DNA from: Planctomycetota bacterium
Lineage (GTDB): Bacteria > Planctomycetota > UBA8742 > UBA2392
DNA: 64,000 bases
Assembly (NCBI GenBank): GCA_020845475.1
Contig: JADLFN010000063.1
Location: 1 to 64,000, forward strand
Direction: 5' to 3'
The notes under the pieces: model-generated
Told to the model about the DNA's origin: nothing
The model's input: the letters and a program-made list of their open reading frames with translations, nothing else
Databases searched by the model: none
Shown here: in pieces, positions 18,569 through 27,441 of the stretch
How positions within the stretch are numbered: position 1 is the stretch's first letter
Layout: each line of letters starts with the position of its first letter
Position numbers and translations under genes: made by a program

Positions 18569-18958
18569 ATGAACGCAACACCCCGCCCGTCACATCTGCG
18601 CAGGGCGCTTGACTGCATCGAGGAGTTACAACGCGAACTCAAGAGCCTTCGACGGCGTGTTGCCCGCCTCGAGGCCCAGGGCACGAGCTCCGGCGGAAAG
18701 GCTTTGACTCAAGCAAGCGGTCGCCAGAGCAAATTACTTTCGCTCTCCCAGGCGTCGGCACTCATCGGCTTTTCGACGCACGAGATCCGGCGCGCCTGCC
18801 TCGACGGCAAGCTCGAATACTTCCGCGCCGGCGACGCACCCACATCACCCATCAAAGTTGAGCAGGCCGCGCTCGACGCTTGGTTCGAGTCGCGCCGCAA
18901 CGTGCGCGTGCTCAGCCAGGCCGAGTCTTCCGAGTGCGACCGGATGGCGCGGGGCTGA
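18569..18958 (+). CDS. Coiled-coil plus MerR/excisionase-like HTH protein
   Basis: LRRRVARLEAQ then LLSLSQASALIGFSTHEIRRACLDGKLEYFRAG. Confidence 0.65.
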   Translation: MNATPRPSHLRRALDCIEELQRELKSLRRRVARLEAQGTSSGGKALTQASGRQSKLLSLSQASALIGFSTHEIRRACLDGKLEYFRAGDAPTSPIKVEQAALDAWFESRRNVRVLSQAESSECDRMARG

Positions 18959-18978
18959 ACGCGCGCTTTGGGTATAAA

Positions 18979-19004
18979 CCCCGCCCCAATCGGGCGGGTT
19001 TTTT
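18979..19004 (+). terminator. Intrinsic terminator
   Basis: CCCGCCC-CAATC-GGGCGGG followed by T7. Confidence 0.85.
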
Positions 19005-19423
19005 TCTCGTGCTGCCGGTCGTGCCTTGGAAGCCGCTTGTATGGCTGGTTTGTGGGCATCCTGTGTTCTCTGGCAAGGTGCCACGGGCCCGGACGCTTTG
19101 ACTTTTGCGAACCTGGGGCATCGTGGCGCTTCGATTTTCTTCGAGTGTTGACACGTCAATAGCGCCCTGCTCACGCGCCTTGGTTCTTGGTCTTCGACGC
19201 CCCGATGCGATTACACGGAGCGCGGTCGTTTTGTAATCGCCCGCGCGCCCTGGGCAGCGCTCGGGCGGTTTGCTTTTGGGCGTCCGATGTACCTTTGCCG
19301 CCCCGGAACCCCGCCCCTTGTCCACCACCTTGTCCACTTTCAGATTTTTTTGGCGCTGTTTTGGCCCGTTTCCGCAAATGCAAACCGCCTTGGAAGTGGC
19401 TTCCAAGGCGGGATGCAGGTGTT

Positions 19424-19499
19424 TGGTGGACCGGAAGGGATTCGAACCCATGACCCCCTGAATGCCATTCAGGTACTCTACCAACTGAGCTACCGGCCC
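19424..19499 (-). tRNA. tRNA-Ala(GGC), CCA encoded
   Basis: Reverse complement GGGCCGGTAGCTCAGTTGGTAGAGTACCTGAATGGCATTCAGGGGGTCATGGGTTCGAATCCCTTCCGGTCCACCA; cloverleaf with G3-U70 and anticodon GGC. Confidence 0.95.
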
Positions 19500-19607
19500 T
19501 TTGCCGCTTGCGCGGGCCGCGAATGATAGCGCCTTGGGCACGCTTGGCAAGCGCCCAGCAGCCTTCTATGGCGTTCACTTCCCCGGCGCGGCTTCTAAAG
19601 TGCGGCT

Positions 19608-21239
19608 ATGTTGAAGGTTCAACCCGTGGTTCTGATCATTCTTGACGGATGGGGCTTGGCGCCGCCCGGGCCGGGCAACGCCGTGCACCTTGCCAATCCT
19701 GCCTGCTTCAACTCTCTTTGGGAGAAGCACCCACACTCCACGCTTGTCGCCTCGAATGAAGATGTGGGCTTGCCCAACGGTCAGTTCGGCAACAGTGAAG
19801 TGGGCCACATGAACCTGGGCTCCGGCCGCGTCGTTTATCAGGACATCACGCGCATCGACAAAGACATCCGCGAGGGCCGTTTCTTTGAACTGCCCGCGCT
19901 CAAGCAGGCGCTCAGGGCCACGCAGCGCAAGGGCGAAAAAGGCGGGCGCATACACCTCATGGGGTTGGTGAGTGATGGCGGCGTGCACAGTGTGGATCGT
20001 CATTACTTTGCCCTGATAGACTGGCTCAAGCGCGAGGGTTTTCCGGGCGAGAGCGTGTTCTTTCATGTGATCACCGATGGCCGCGACACCTCGCCCACCA
20101 ACGGCGTGCGCTATGTTTCGGCGCTGCGCGACAAACTCGATGAATCGGGCATCGGACGCATCGCCACAATCTCGGGCCGCTACTACGCCATGGATCGCGA
20201 CAAGCGCTGGGAGCGCACCGAGAAATACTTCGATTGCCTCACGCTCGGCCAGGCCGAGATTGTCAGCGACGCCGTGGCCGCGCTGGAAGAAAGTTACAAG
20301 GCGGGCGTGACCGACGAATTCATCACGCCCAAGATTGTCGTTGAACACGGTGAACCGTTGGGCCGCATGCGCGACGGCGACGTTGTGCTCTGGTTCAACT
20401 TTCGTGCCGACCGCGCGCGCCAGATGTGCAAGGCGCTCACGTTTGCGGGGTTTGACGGCTTCAAGCGCAAGATGCCCGTCAACGTCACGCTCGTGACCAT
20501 GACGCGCTACGAGAGCACGATTCCCGCCACCGTGTGCTATGAACCGGGCACACTCACAAACGTGCTGGGCGAGTATCTTGCCTCCAAGGGCCTGGCGCAA
20601 TTCCGCTGCGCCGAGACCGAGAAATACGCCCACGTTACTTACTTCTTTAACGGCGGCCGCGAGCAGCCCTTTGAAGGCGAAGAGCGCAAGCTCGTGCCCT
20701 CGCCCAAAGTGGCCACCTACGACCTGCAGCCGGAAATGAGTGCCGCTGAAGTGAGCAAGCATGTCGTCAGCGCCATCGAGAGCGGCAAGTACGCCTTTGT
20801 GCTCGTGAACTTCGCCAACCCGGACATGACCGGCCACACCGGCATCATCGAAGCCGCGATCAAGGGCGTGCAGGCGACGGATGCGGCGCTTGCGAAAATC
20901 GTCAAGGCGGCCGAGGCCAGGGGCTGTGCCGTGTTGGTGACGGCCGATCATGGCAACTGCGAAGAGATGCTGATCTCGCCCGAGGCCGCCAACGACCCAA
21001 GTAACCAGGAGAAGGGCGCCAGCTACGCTGTGCCCAAAGCCGGAGCGCGCGCCGATGGGCTGGTGCCGAGCACGAACCACAGTCATAACGTGGTGCCGTT
21101 CATCCTGGCCGGCAAGCGCGGCTTGGCCAGACTGGCAAACGGCAGGTTGGCCGATGTGGCCCCGACCGTGCTGGCTTTGATGGGCTTGGAGCAACCGGCG
21201 GAGATGACCGGCGAGAATCTGATTTCATTGGGCGGGTAA
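19608..21239 (+). CDS. gpmI: 2,3-bisphosphoglycerate-independent phosphoglycerate mutase
   Basis: 543 aa; VVLIILDGWGLAPPGPGNAV, GNSEVGHMNLGSGRVVYQD, TADHGNCE. Confidence 0.97.
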   Translation: MLKVQPVVLIILDGWGLAPPGPGNAVHLANPACFNSLWEKHPHSTLVASNEDVGLPNGQFGNSEVGHMNLGSGRVVYQDITRIDKDIREGRFFELPALKQALRATQRKGEKGGRIHLMGLVSDGGVHSVDRHYFALIDWLKREGFPGESVFFHVITDGRDTSPTNGVRYVSALRDKLDESGIGRIATISGRYYAMDRDKRWERTEKYFDCLTLGQAEIVSDAVAALEESYKAGVTDEFITPKIVVEHGEPLGRMRDGDVVLWFNFRADRARQMCKALTFAGFDGFKRKMPVNVTLVTMTRYESTIPATVCYEPGTLTNVLGEYLASKGLAQFRCAETEKYAHVTYFFNGGREQPFEGEERKLVPSPKVATYDLQPEMSAAEVSKHVVSAIESGKYAFVLVNFANPDMTGHTGIIEAAIKGVQATDAALAKIVKAAEARGCAVLVTADHGNCEEMLISPEAANDPSNQEKGASYAVPKAGARADGLVPSTNHSHNVVPFILAGKRGLARLANGRLADVAPTVLALMGLEQPAEMTGENLISLGG

Positions 21240-21294
21240 TCCTGTCGCGTGAAGGGCAAAGCGCCGGCAAGCCGGCGCACTCCAAAGTGAGGGC

Positions 21295-22608
21295 GTGTTG
21301 GAAGCGCACAACATTTCACTCGATCTCTCCAACACCCACAGTTCGCGCGTGGGCGCCCATGGCTTTGATGACGCGCACTACGAGAACCTGATTCACCGCG
21401 CGCGCGGCTTCCGCTCCCGCCTCAACATGGAGCGGTCGGAGGGCCAGCATTCGTACCTGAATCTTCCACACGACATTGAAACGTTGGAATTGGCACTGCG
21501 CATGTCCGCGCCGCGCATGGGACACTTTGACGACCTGGTGGTGCTTGGCATTGGCGGCAGTTCGCTGGGGTTTCTGGCGCTGCACCGCGCGCTCGCGCCA
21601 CTGGGCGGCATTGGCGTGCCGGTTCATATCGTTGACAACACCGACCCCGTTCTTCTGGCGGATGTCGCCTCGCGCGTGGATCTCAAGCGCACGCAGTTCG
21701 TGGTCGTGAGCAAGAGCGGCGGTACGCTGGAAACGGTGGTCGGACTCGGCTGGTTCGCCCAGCGCCTGCGCGCCGCAGGCCTGAGACTCTCCGATCATAT
21801 GCTGGCCGTGACCGATCCCGAGCACGGCTATCTGCGCAAGTTTGCCGACGCAAACGAAATCGACAGCCTGCCCATTCCGCCCAAGGTCGGCGGCCGCTTT
21901 TCGGTGCTGAGCGCGGCTGCACTGTTGCCTGCGGCCCTGGCCGGAATTGACGTGGCCTCCCTGCTGGAGGGCGCCGAGCAGGCCGAGAAAGCCGCGCGCG
22001 ATGGCGACCTGTTGCGCGACTGGCCTGCACGACTGGGGCTGTTAGCCACGGACTTCTGCCGTGAGCGGCAGAAGCGCAACCTCGTGTTCATGCCCTATTG
22101 CTCGCGCCTGGCCTCAACGGCGGACTGGTTTGTTCAGCTCTGGGACGAGAGCCTGGGCAAGAGCAAACGCCTGGACGGCACAGCGATCGAGGCCGGGCAG
22201 GCGGCCATCAGGGCGGTGGGTGCCTGCGACCAGCACGCGCAATTGCAGTTGTTTCTGGAGGGCCCCAACGACAAGTTCACGCTGCTGTTGCGCGTTGAGA
22301 AGCCCGTGCCCGACTTGCACCTCTCGGACTTTGAATATGAGCACTTCGACGCCGGCTTCCTCAAGGGCAAGGCGCTCTCCGAGGTGATCAATTCACAGTT
22401 GGCCGGGACGGCCCAGGCGCTGGCTCAACGCTCGCGACCCAGCGCCACGCTTTCGCTGGGCTCTCTTGACGCGTCAACATTTGGCGCGCTGCTGATGGGC
22501 CTGGAACTCGCCACCACCTATGCCGGCTATGCGTGGGGCGTGAACCCTTACGACCAGCCCGCCGTCGAGCTGGGCAAGACGATCTCCCGCAAAATGCTGG
22601 GCGGATAA
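21295..22608 (+). CDS. pgi: Glucose-6-phosphate isomerase
   Basis: 437 aa; VVLGIGGSSLGFLAL, VVSKSGGTLET. Confidence 0.95.
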   Translation: MLEAHNISLDLSNTHSSRVGAHGFDDAHYENLIHRARGFRSRLNMERSEGQHSYLNLPHDIETLELALRMSAPRMGHFDDLVVLGIGGSSLGFLALHRALAPLGGIGVPVHIVDNTDPVLLADVASRVDLKRTQFVVVSKSGGTLETVVGLGWFAQRLRAAGLRLSDHMLAVTDPEHGYLRKFADANEIDSLPIPPKVGGRFSVLSAAALLPAALAGIDVASLLEGAEQAEKAARDGDLLRDWPARLGLLATDFCRERQKRNLVFMPYCSRLASTADWFVQLWDESLGKSKRLDGTAIEAGQAAIRAVGACDQHAQLQLFLEGPNDKFTLLLRVEKPVPDLHLSDFEYEHFDAGFLKGKALSEVINSQLAGTAQALAQRSRPSATLSLGSLDASTFGALLMGLELATTYAGYAWGVNPYDQPAVELGKTISRKMLGG

Positions 22609-22609
22609 C

Positions 22610-24454
22610 ATGTCGCTGCGCCGAACGATCCAGTTGACCGACCTGTTCGCCAACGAGCGCATCGATGCGTTCCGGGCCCGCTACCGTTTCGTCAACATCT
22701 TCGCTTCGGTGGCCGGATTTGCATTGTTCCTGATGTACCACGGCGAAGTTATCCCGTACGACTACAAGAACTTCGTATATGCGGCGCAGGCGGTTTGCCT
22801 GGCGCTGCTGCTTGGTGAACCCGCCGGCATTTACATTGCCAGCCGCAATCTTCGCCGCGGCCTGGCCGCAACCGCCGTGGACAGCATAGCCGCGGGGCTG
22901 GGGCTTGGATTGCTTCTGCTTCTGGCCGCGCTTTCGCCCTGGGTGCTGGACGTCATGAACGTGCAGCAAGCCGCGGACGCGCTGGTACTCGGCATCCAGG
23001 GCGGCGTCGTTTTCTTTTCGCTGCTCCGGTTTCTGCGCGGCTTCCACGTCATTTCACGGCTTGCCAGCAACCCGTTGCAGATTTTCATGGCCAGTTTTGT
23101 GGGCCTGATCTTGCTCGGCGCGGGGCTGCTCATGCTGCCGGGGGCCACGATCGCCGAGGGCAGCCCTGATTTTGTGGACGCCCTGTTCATGGCGACATCT
23201 GCTGCGTGCGTGACCGGGCTTACAACCATGGATCTCGGCTCACAGTTCAAACCCTTTGGCCAGCTCGTGATCCTGGCGCTGATTCAGTTTGGCGGGCTGG
23301 GCATCATGTCGTTTGCGGCGTTCTTCTCCGTCATGTTCGGCAGCGGCGGGGGTATCCGCGACAGTGCCGCGCTGGGCGAAATGATGAGCGTGAACCTTGC
23401 GGGGCGTGTAGGCCGCACCGGTGCCTGGATTCTGGGCTCCACGCTTGTCTTTGAAGCGCTCGGCGTCTTTCTGCTTTACGGCCACTGGAAAGGGCCCGAC
23501 GGCTTCCTGCCGGCCGACCAGCAATTGTATTACTCCGCCTTTCACTCGATCAGCGCGTTCTGCAACGCGGGCTTTGGCCTTCATCAGGACAGCCTTGTCA
23601 CTTATGCCGGTGATTGGCCGCTGGTGCTCAGCATTGGCTCGCTGGTTGTGCTTGGCGGCATCGGCTTTCCCGTCATGGTGGAAGTGTTTTCGTTCAAGTT
23701 CTGGGCGCTGCCTTCAATTCGCAGCCTGCCCCTTCTTCGAAAACGCATCAGCAAGCAGCCTGTTCCTCGGTTAAGCCTGCAAACCAAGATCGTGATCCTG
23801 ACGAGCACAGCACTGATCGCCATCGGCGCGGCGGGTTTCTGGGCCATGGAGTATGACCACTCGCTCAAGGGCATGAGCACAAGCACCCAGGCCGCGGCCT
23901 CGCTGTTTCATGCCATCACGCCGCGCACGGCCGGATTCAACACCGTTGACCTCGTGAATTGCCGACCGGCGACACACTTTTTCACGATCCTGCTCATGCT
24001 GATCGGCGGCAGTCCCGGCTCCACGGCGGGCGGCATCAAAACCACGACGTTTGTGGTGCTGTTGCTGGCCGTGGCCGCCATGCTGCGCGCGCGCAGCCCC
24101 GAAATTTTCAAGCGCCGCCTGACGGAAGAAGTCACGACCAAGAGCCTGGTCATGCTCGTGCTGGCCCTGGCCTTTGTCAGCGCGGCCACGTTTGCCCTGC
24201 TCATGACCGAGCAGAACAGTGTAATCGAGACCACCCAGCACGGCGCGCTTTCGCTGCTGTACGAGGCGGTCAGCGCATTTTGCACCGTGGGCCTGACTCT
24301 GGGTGTAACGTCGAAGTTGACGATGGCGGGCAAGCTCATCATTATCGCCTGCATGTTCGTGGGACGAATCGGCCCGCTGACGCTGGTGCTGGCCATTGGC
24401 CGCCGCAAGACGCAGCGCTTTGTGTATCCCAATGAAAGCGTGATGATCGGATAG
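22610..24454 (+). CDS. TrkH/KtrB-type potassium uptake permease
   Basis: 614 aa; ATSAACVTGLTTMDLGSQF, ISAFCNAGFGL, TPRTAGFNT, IGGSPGSTAGGIKTTTF. Confidence 0.95.
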   Translation: MSLRRTIQLTDLFANERIDAFRARYRFVNIFASVAGFALFLMYHGEVIPYDYKNFVYAAQAVCLALLLGEPAGIYIASRNLRRGLAATAVDSIAAGLGLGLLLLLAALSPWVLDVMNVQQAADALVLGIQGGVVFFSLLRFLRGFHVISRLASNPLQIFMASFVGLILLGAGLLMLPGATIAEGSPDFVDALFMATSAACVTGLTTMDLGSQFKPFGQLVILALIQFGGLGIMSFAAFFSVMFGSGGGIRDSAALGEMMSVNLAGRVGRTGAWILGSTLVFEALGVFLLYGHWKGPDGFLPADQQLYYSAFHSISAFCNAGFGLHQDSLVTYAGDWPLVLSIGSLVVLGGIGFPVMVEVFSFKFWALPSIRSLPLLRKRISKQPVPRLSLQTKIVILTSTALIAIGAAGFWAMEYDHSLKGMSTSTQAAASLFHAITPRTAGFNTVDLVNCRPATHFFTILLMLIGGSPGSTAGGIKTTTFVVLLLAVAAMLRARSPEIFKRRLTEEVTTKSLVMLVLALAFVSAATFALLMTEQNSVIETTQHGALSLLYEAVSAFCTVGLTLGVTSKLTMAGKLIIIACMFVGRIGPLTLVLAIGRRKTQRFVYPNESVMIG

Positions 24455-24456
24455 CC

Positions 24457-25125
24457 ATGCAGAAAGTCGGTGTCATCGGGTTGGGTCGTTTTGGCATGGC
24501 GCTGGCCGAGAACCTCGCGCAGGAGGGCATTGAGGTCATTGCGCTCGACTCGCGCCCCGAGGTCATTAACCAGATCAAAGACAAGGTCGCGCTGGCTGTC
24601 TCCGCCGACGCCACGGATGTCGAGACGCTGCGCTCACTGGGTCTGGGCCGCGTTGACACCATCATCGTCGCCATCGGCGACGATTTTGAAGCCTGCCAGC
24701 TGGCCATGCTGGCCGCGCGCGACCTGGAATATCCCAAAGTGATCGCACGCGCCAACGACCGAGTGAAAGAGAAAATCCTGCGCCGCCTCGGCGCCGACGA
24801 AGTGATCATGCCTGAGGAGCAGGCGGCACTGAAGCTGTCGCAGCGCATTGCGCGGCCTTCGCTGCTCGAGGCCGTCGAGATCGGCAAGGAGCACAGCTTC
24901 GTTCAGGTCAAGGCGCCGCCCGGCGCGCGCCAGAAAACCGTGCTCGAACTCAACATGCGCAAGAAGTTCAGTGTCAACCTCGTGGCCATCAAGCGCCCCG
25001 GCACCATGGCCGGTGAAGAAAGCGTCGTGATTCCCATGCCCGACACGATCATCCACGAAGGCGACGTGCTCATGCTCATGGGCCGCGACAAAGATATAGA
25101 CCGCTTCCTGCGTGAGCTGGAATAG
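24457..25125 (+). CDS. TrkA/KtrA RCK potassium-channel regulatory subunit
   Basis: 222 aa; VGVIGLGRFGMALAENLAQEGIEVIALD, TrkA-C domain. Confidence 0.95.
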   Translation: MQKVGVIGLGRFGMALAENLAQEGIEVIALDSRPEVINQIKDKVALAVSADATDVETLRSLGLGRVDTIIVAIGDDFEACQLAMLAARDLEYPKVIARANDRVKEKILRRLGADEVIMPEEQAALKLSQRIARPSLLEAVEIGKEHSFVQVKAPPGARQKTVLELNMRKKFSVNLVAIKRPGTMAGEESVVIPMPDTIIHEGDVLMLMGRDKDIDRFLRELE

Positions 25126-25233
25126 GGCCGCCATGGCGCCCCATCCTTGACGGCTGCATGGGCGTCTTCGCCCCTGTGGCTCAAGTCCGTCTCCTAAACA
25201 GTCGATAGCGATCTGGGGCAGAGCCCCGATCCT

Positions 25234-26154
25234 ATGACCGCCGAAGCCTGTGCACTTCGCCTGCAACTGCAGGCCTTCCTCGACTACCTCCGCCTTGAGT
25301 GCGGCCTGGCCGAAAATTCCATGGCCGCCTATCGCCGCGATCTCGAGCGCCTGCTCGATTTCCTGTTCGCGCGCGGCACCTTTGACTGGCGCGGCGTGCG
25401 CGCCGACGACCTGACGCTCTTCCTCGCCCAAGAGCGCGGCTCGCAATACGCCGACAAAACGCTGGCGCGCCGGGTCTCCGCGATTCGCATGTTCTCGCGC
25501 TTCTTGAGCATCGAGGTCATCAAGGGCGAGGATGCCGCGCAGTTTCTGGCGCCGCCCAAGCTGGAGATGGGCCTGCCGCAGATGCTTGCGGTTTCGGATG
25601 TGCAGAAGTTCCTGGATGCGCCGCAGGGCGAGGGCGCGCTGGTGATGCGCGACCGCGCCATGCTGCAAACGCTTTACGCCACGGGCGCGCGCGCAAGCGA
25701 GGTGTGCGACCTGACCCTGGGACGGCTTCATCTTGACGAAGGATTTGTGCAGGTGCGCGGCAAGGGCAGCAAAGAGCGCGTGGTGCCGATCTCGCGCCGC
25801 GCCGTCGAGCACTTCAAAGCCTATCTCCAGCTTGGCCGCCCGCAGCTTGTGAAGTTTCCCACGGACATCGCGTTTCTCTCCAAGACCGGGCGGCGCGTGA
25901 CGCGCAACCGTTTATGGGAAGTGGTCAAGCACTACGCGCTGGCCTCCGGGCTCAACCCCGCACTCCTGCACCCGCACACGTTGCGGCACTGCTTTGCCAC
26001 CCACCTGCTTGAAAACGGCGCCGATATCCGCAGCGTGCAGGAGATGCTGGGCCACGTCAGCATCGCAACCACGCAGATTTACACGCACGTCGATGCCAAC
26101 CGCCTGCGCAACGTGATGCTGCGCTTCCACCCGCGCGCCAGCGGTGCTGCTTAG
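25234..26154 (+). CDS. xerD: Tyrosine recombinase XerC/XerD
   Basis: 306 aa; ATGARASEVCDL, HPHTLRHCFATHLLENGADIRSVQEMLGHVSIATTQIYTHV. Confidence 0.93.
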   Translation: MTAEACALRLQLQAFLDYLRLECGLAENSMAAYRRDLERLLDFLFARGTFDWRGVRADDLTLFLAQERGSQYADKTLARRVSAIRMFSRFLSIEVIKGEDAAQFLAPPKLEMGLPQMLAVSDVQKFLDAPQGEGALVMRDRAMLQTLYATGARASEVCDLTLGRLHLDEGFVQVRGKGSKERVVPISRRAVEHFKAYLQLGRPQLVKFPTDIAFLSKTGRRVTRNRLWEVVKHYALASGLNPALLHPHTLRHCFATHLLENGADIRSVQEMLGHVSIATTQIYTHVDANRLRNVMLRFHPRASGAA

Positions 26155-26156
26155 CG

Positions 26157-27404
26157 TTACCCGCACTCGTTGGACTTTGCCGATGGCTCAAGCGCGGGCG
26201 CGCGCGTTTTGTGCAGCGCTGCAAGCCCGCCCTGGCTGGTTTCGCGATAGCGCGCCTGCATGTCAAAGCCGGTCTGGCGCATGGTTTCCACCACGGTATC
26301 GAACGGAATCTCGTGGCTGCCGTCGCTGAGCATGGCGTACTCGGCGCAATCCACGGCGCGCATGGCGGCGACTGCGTTTCTTTCGATGCAGGGAATCTGG
26401 ACAAGACCCGCCACAGGGTCGCATGTCAGGCCGAGGTGGTGTTCAAAGCCCATTTCGGCGGCGTACTCAACCTGCTGGTTGGTGCCGCCGAGTAACTGGC
26501 AGGCGGCGCCGGCGGCCATGCTGCACGCGGTTCCCACTTCGCCCTGACAACCCACCGCAGCGCCGGAGATGCTCGCGTTGGTCTTCACCAGGTTGCCCAC
26601 GATGCCGCCCGTCGCAAGCGCGCGCAAAATGGCCGCGTCGTCGCAGCCTGTGCTCTCCTGCATGTAGCGCAACGTCGCCGGCAGCACGCCGCAGGCTCCG
26701 CATGTGGGTGCGGTCACCACCTGCCCGCCGGAGGCATTTTCCTCACTGACGGCCAGCGCGTAAGCCGTCAGCAAACCCGTGCGCTGCAATTTGTCCGGCC
26801 GCGACTTGGCCTGGGCGAAATGGCTCTGGCTCTTGCGCTTGAGATTCAGCACTCCGGGCAAAACACCCTGCGCCTGGTTGCCGCGCGAAATGGCCTCCTG
26901 CATCACGCGCCAGCACTGTTCGAGGTAGCCCCAGATCGAGGGCCCTTCGCAATGTTCAACGTACTTCCAGAGTGGCGCCTGGTGCTGCGCGCACCAATCC
27001 AGAATGGCCGCCATGCTCTTAAGCGGATAGACGTCCGGCGGCGCGGCTTTGCCTTCTTCTCGCAGCGCGCCGCCGCCCACGGAATAGACGCGCCAGCGCT
27101 CGAGCAGCGCGCCCGCGGCATCGTAACCCTCAAAGTCCATGCCGTTGGAATGGAACGCGGGAACTTCGTCGGGCTTCCAGGAAAACTCGACGTAACGTGG
27201 GGCCAGCGCGCGCGTGATCGCCACGTCCGTCAAGTGGCCCCTGCCCGTGCTGGCGAGCGATCCATAGAGCGTGACCTTGAAGCGCGTGGCAGCACTGTGG
27301 CGCATTCCGAATTGCGCCGCCGCCTTGCCCGGCCCCATGGTGTGGGATGCCGATGGCCCGGTGCCGATGCGATAGAGTTCGTGCAGTGATTCCATAGGGT
27401 TCAA
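26157..27404 (-). CDS. sdaA: L-serine ammonia-lyase
   Basis: 415 aa; GPSASHTMGP, APTCGACGVLPA, GCQGEVGTACSMAAGA. Confidence 0.93.
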   Translation of the reverse strand: MNPMESLHELYRIGTGPSASHTMGPGKAAAQFGMRHSAATRFKVTLYGSLASTGRGHLTDVAITRALAPRYVEFSWKPDEVPAFHSNGMDFEGYDAAGALLERWRVYSVGGGALREEGKAAPPDVYPLKSMAAILDWCAQHQAPLWKYVEHCEGPSIWGYLEQCWRVMQEAISRGNQAQGVLPGVLNLKRKSQSHFAQAKSRPDKLQRTGLLTAYALAVSEENASGGQVVTAPTCGACGVLPATLRYMQESTGCDDAAILRALATGGIVGNLVKTNASISGAAVGCQGEVGTACSMAAGAACQLLGGTNQQVEYAAEMGFEHHLGLTCDPVAGLVQIPCIERNAVAAMRAVDCAEYAMLSDGSHEIPFDTVVETMRQTGFDMQARYRETSQGGLAALHKTRAPALEPSAKSNECG

Positions 27405-27441
27405 CGCGCCGCAGTCACGGCCCTTGAGGCCTGACGCGGCC

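Larger units (their letters stand above)
10446..19469. mobile_element. Integrative element (8,978 bp between repeat copies) inserted in tRNA-Ala(GGC)
   Basis: 46-bp tRNA-derived direct repeats flank a block led by a tyrosine integrase, with replication/HTH/phage-like genes. Confidence 0.92.

Noticed and set aside
10446-19469. Complete prophage
   Set aside because: No recognisable large terminase, portal, capsid, protease or lysis genes; called a satellite-like integrative element instead.
19575-21194. 539-aa minus-strand ORF
   Set aside because: Fully antisense to gpmI, which has unmistakable family motifs; long antisense ORFs are expected at this GC content.
22053-22074. 9-bp perfect hairpin CTTCTGCCG-TGAG-CGGCAGAAG in pgi
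   Set aside because: Inside a coding region without a T-tract; such stems are expected by chance in GC-rich genes.
24634-25812. 392-aa minus-strand ORF
   Set aside because: Antisense across trkA and xerD-like genes, both clearly real.
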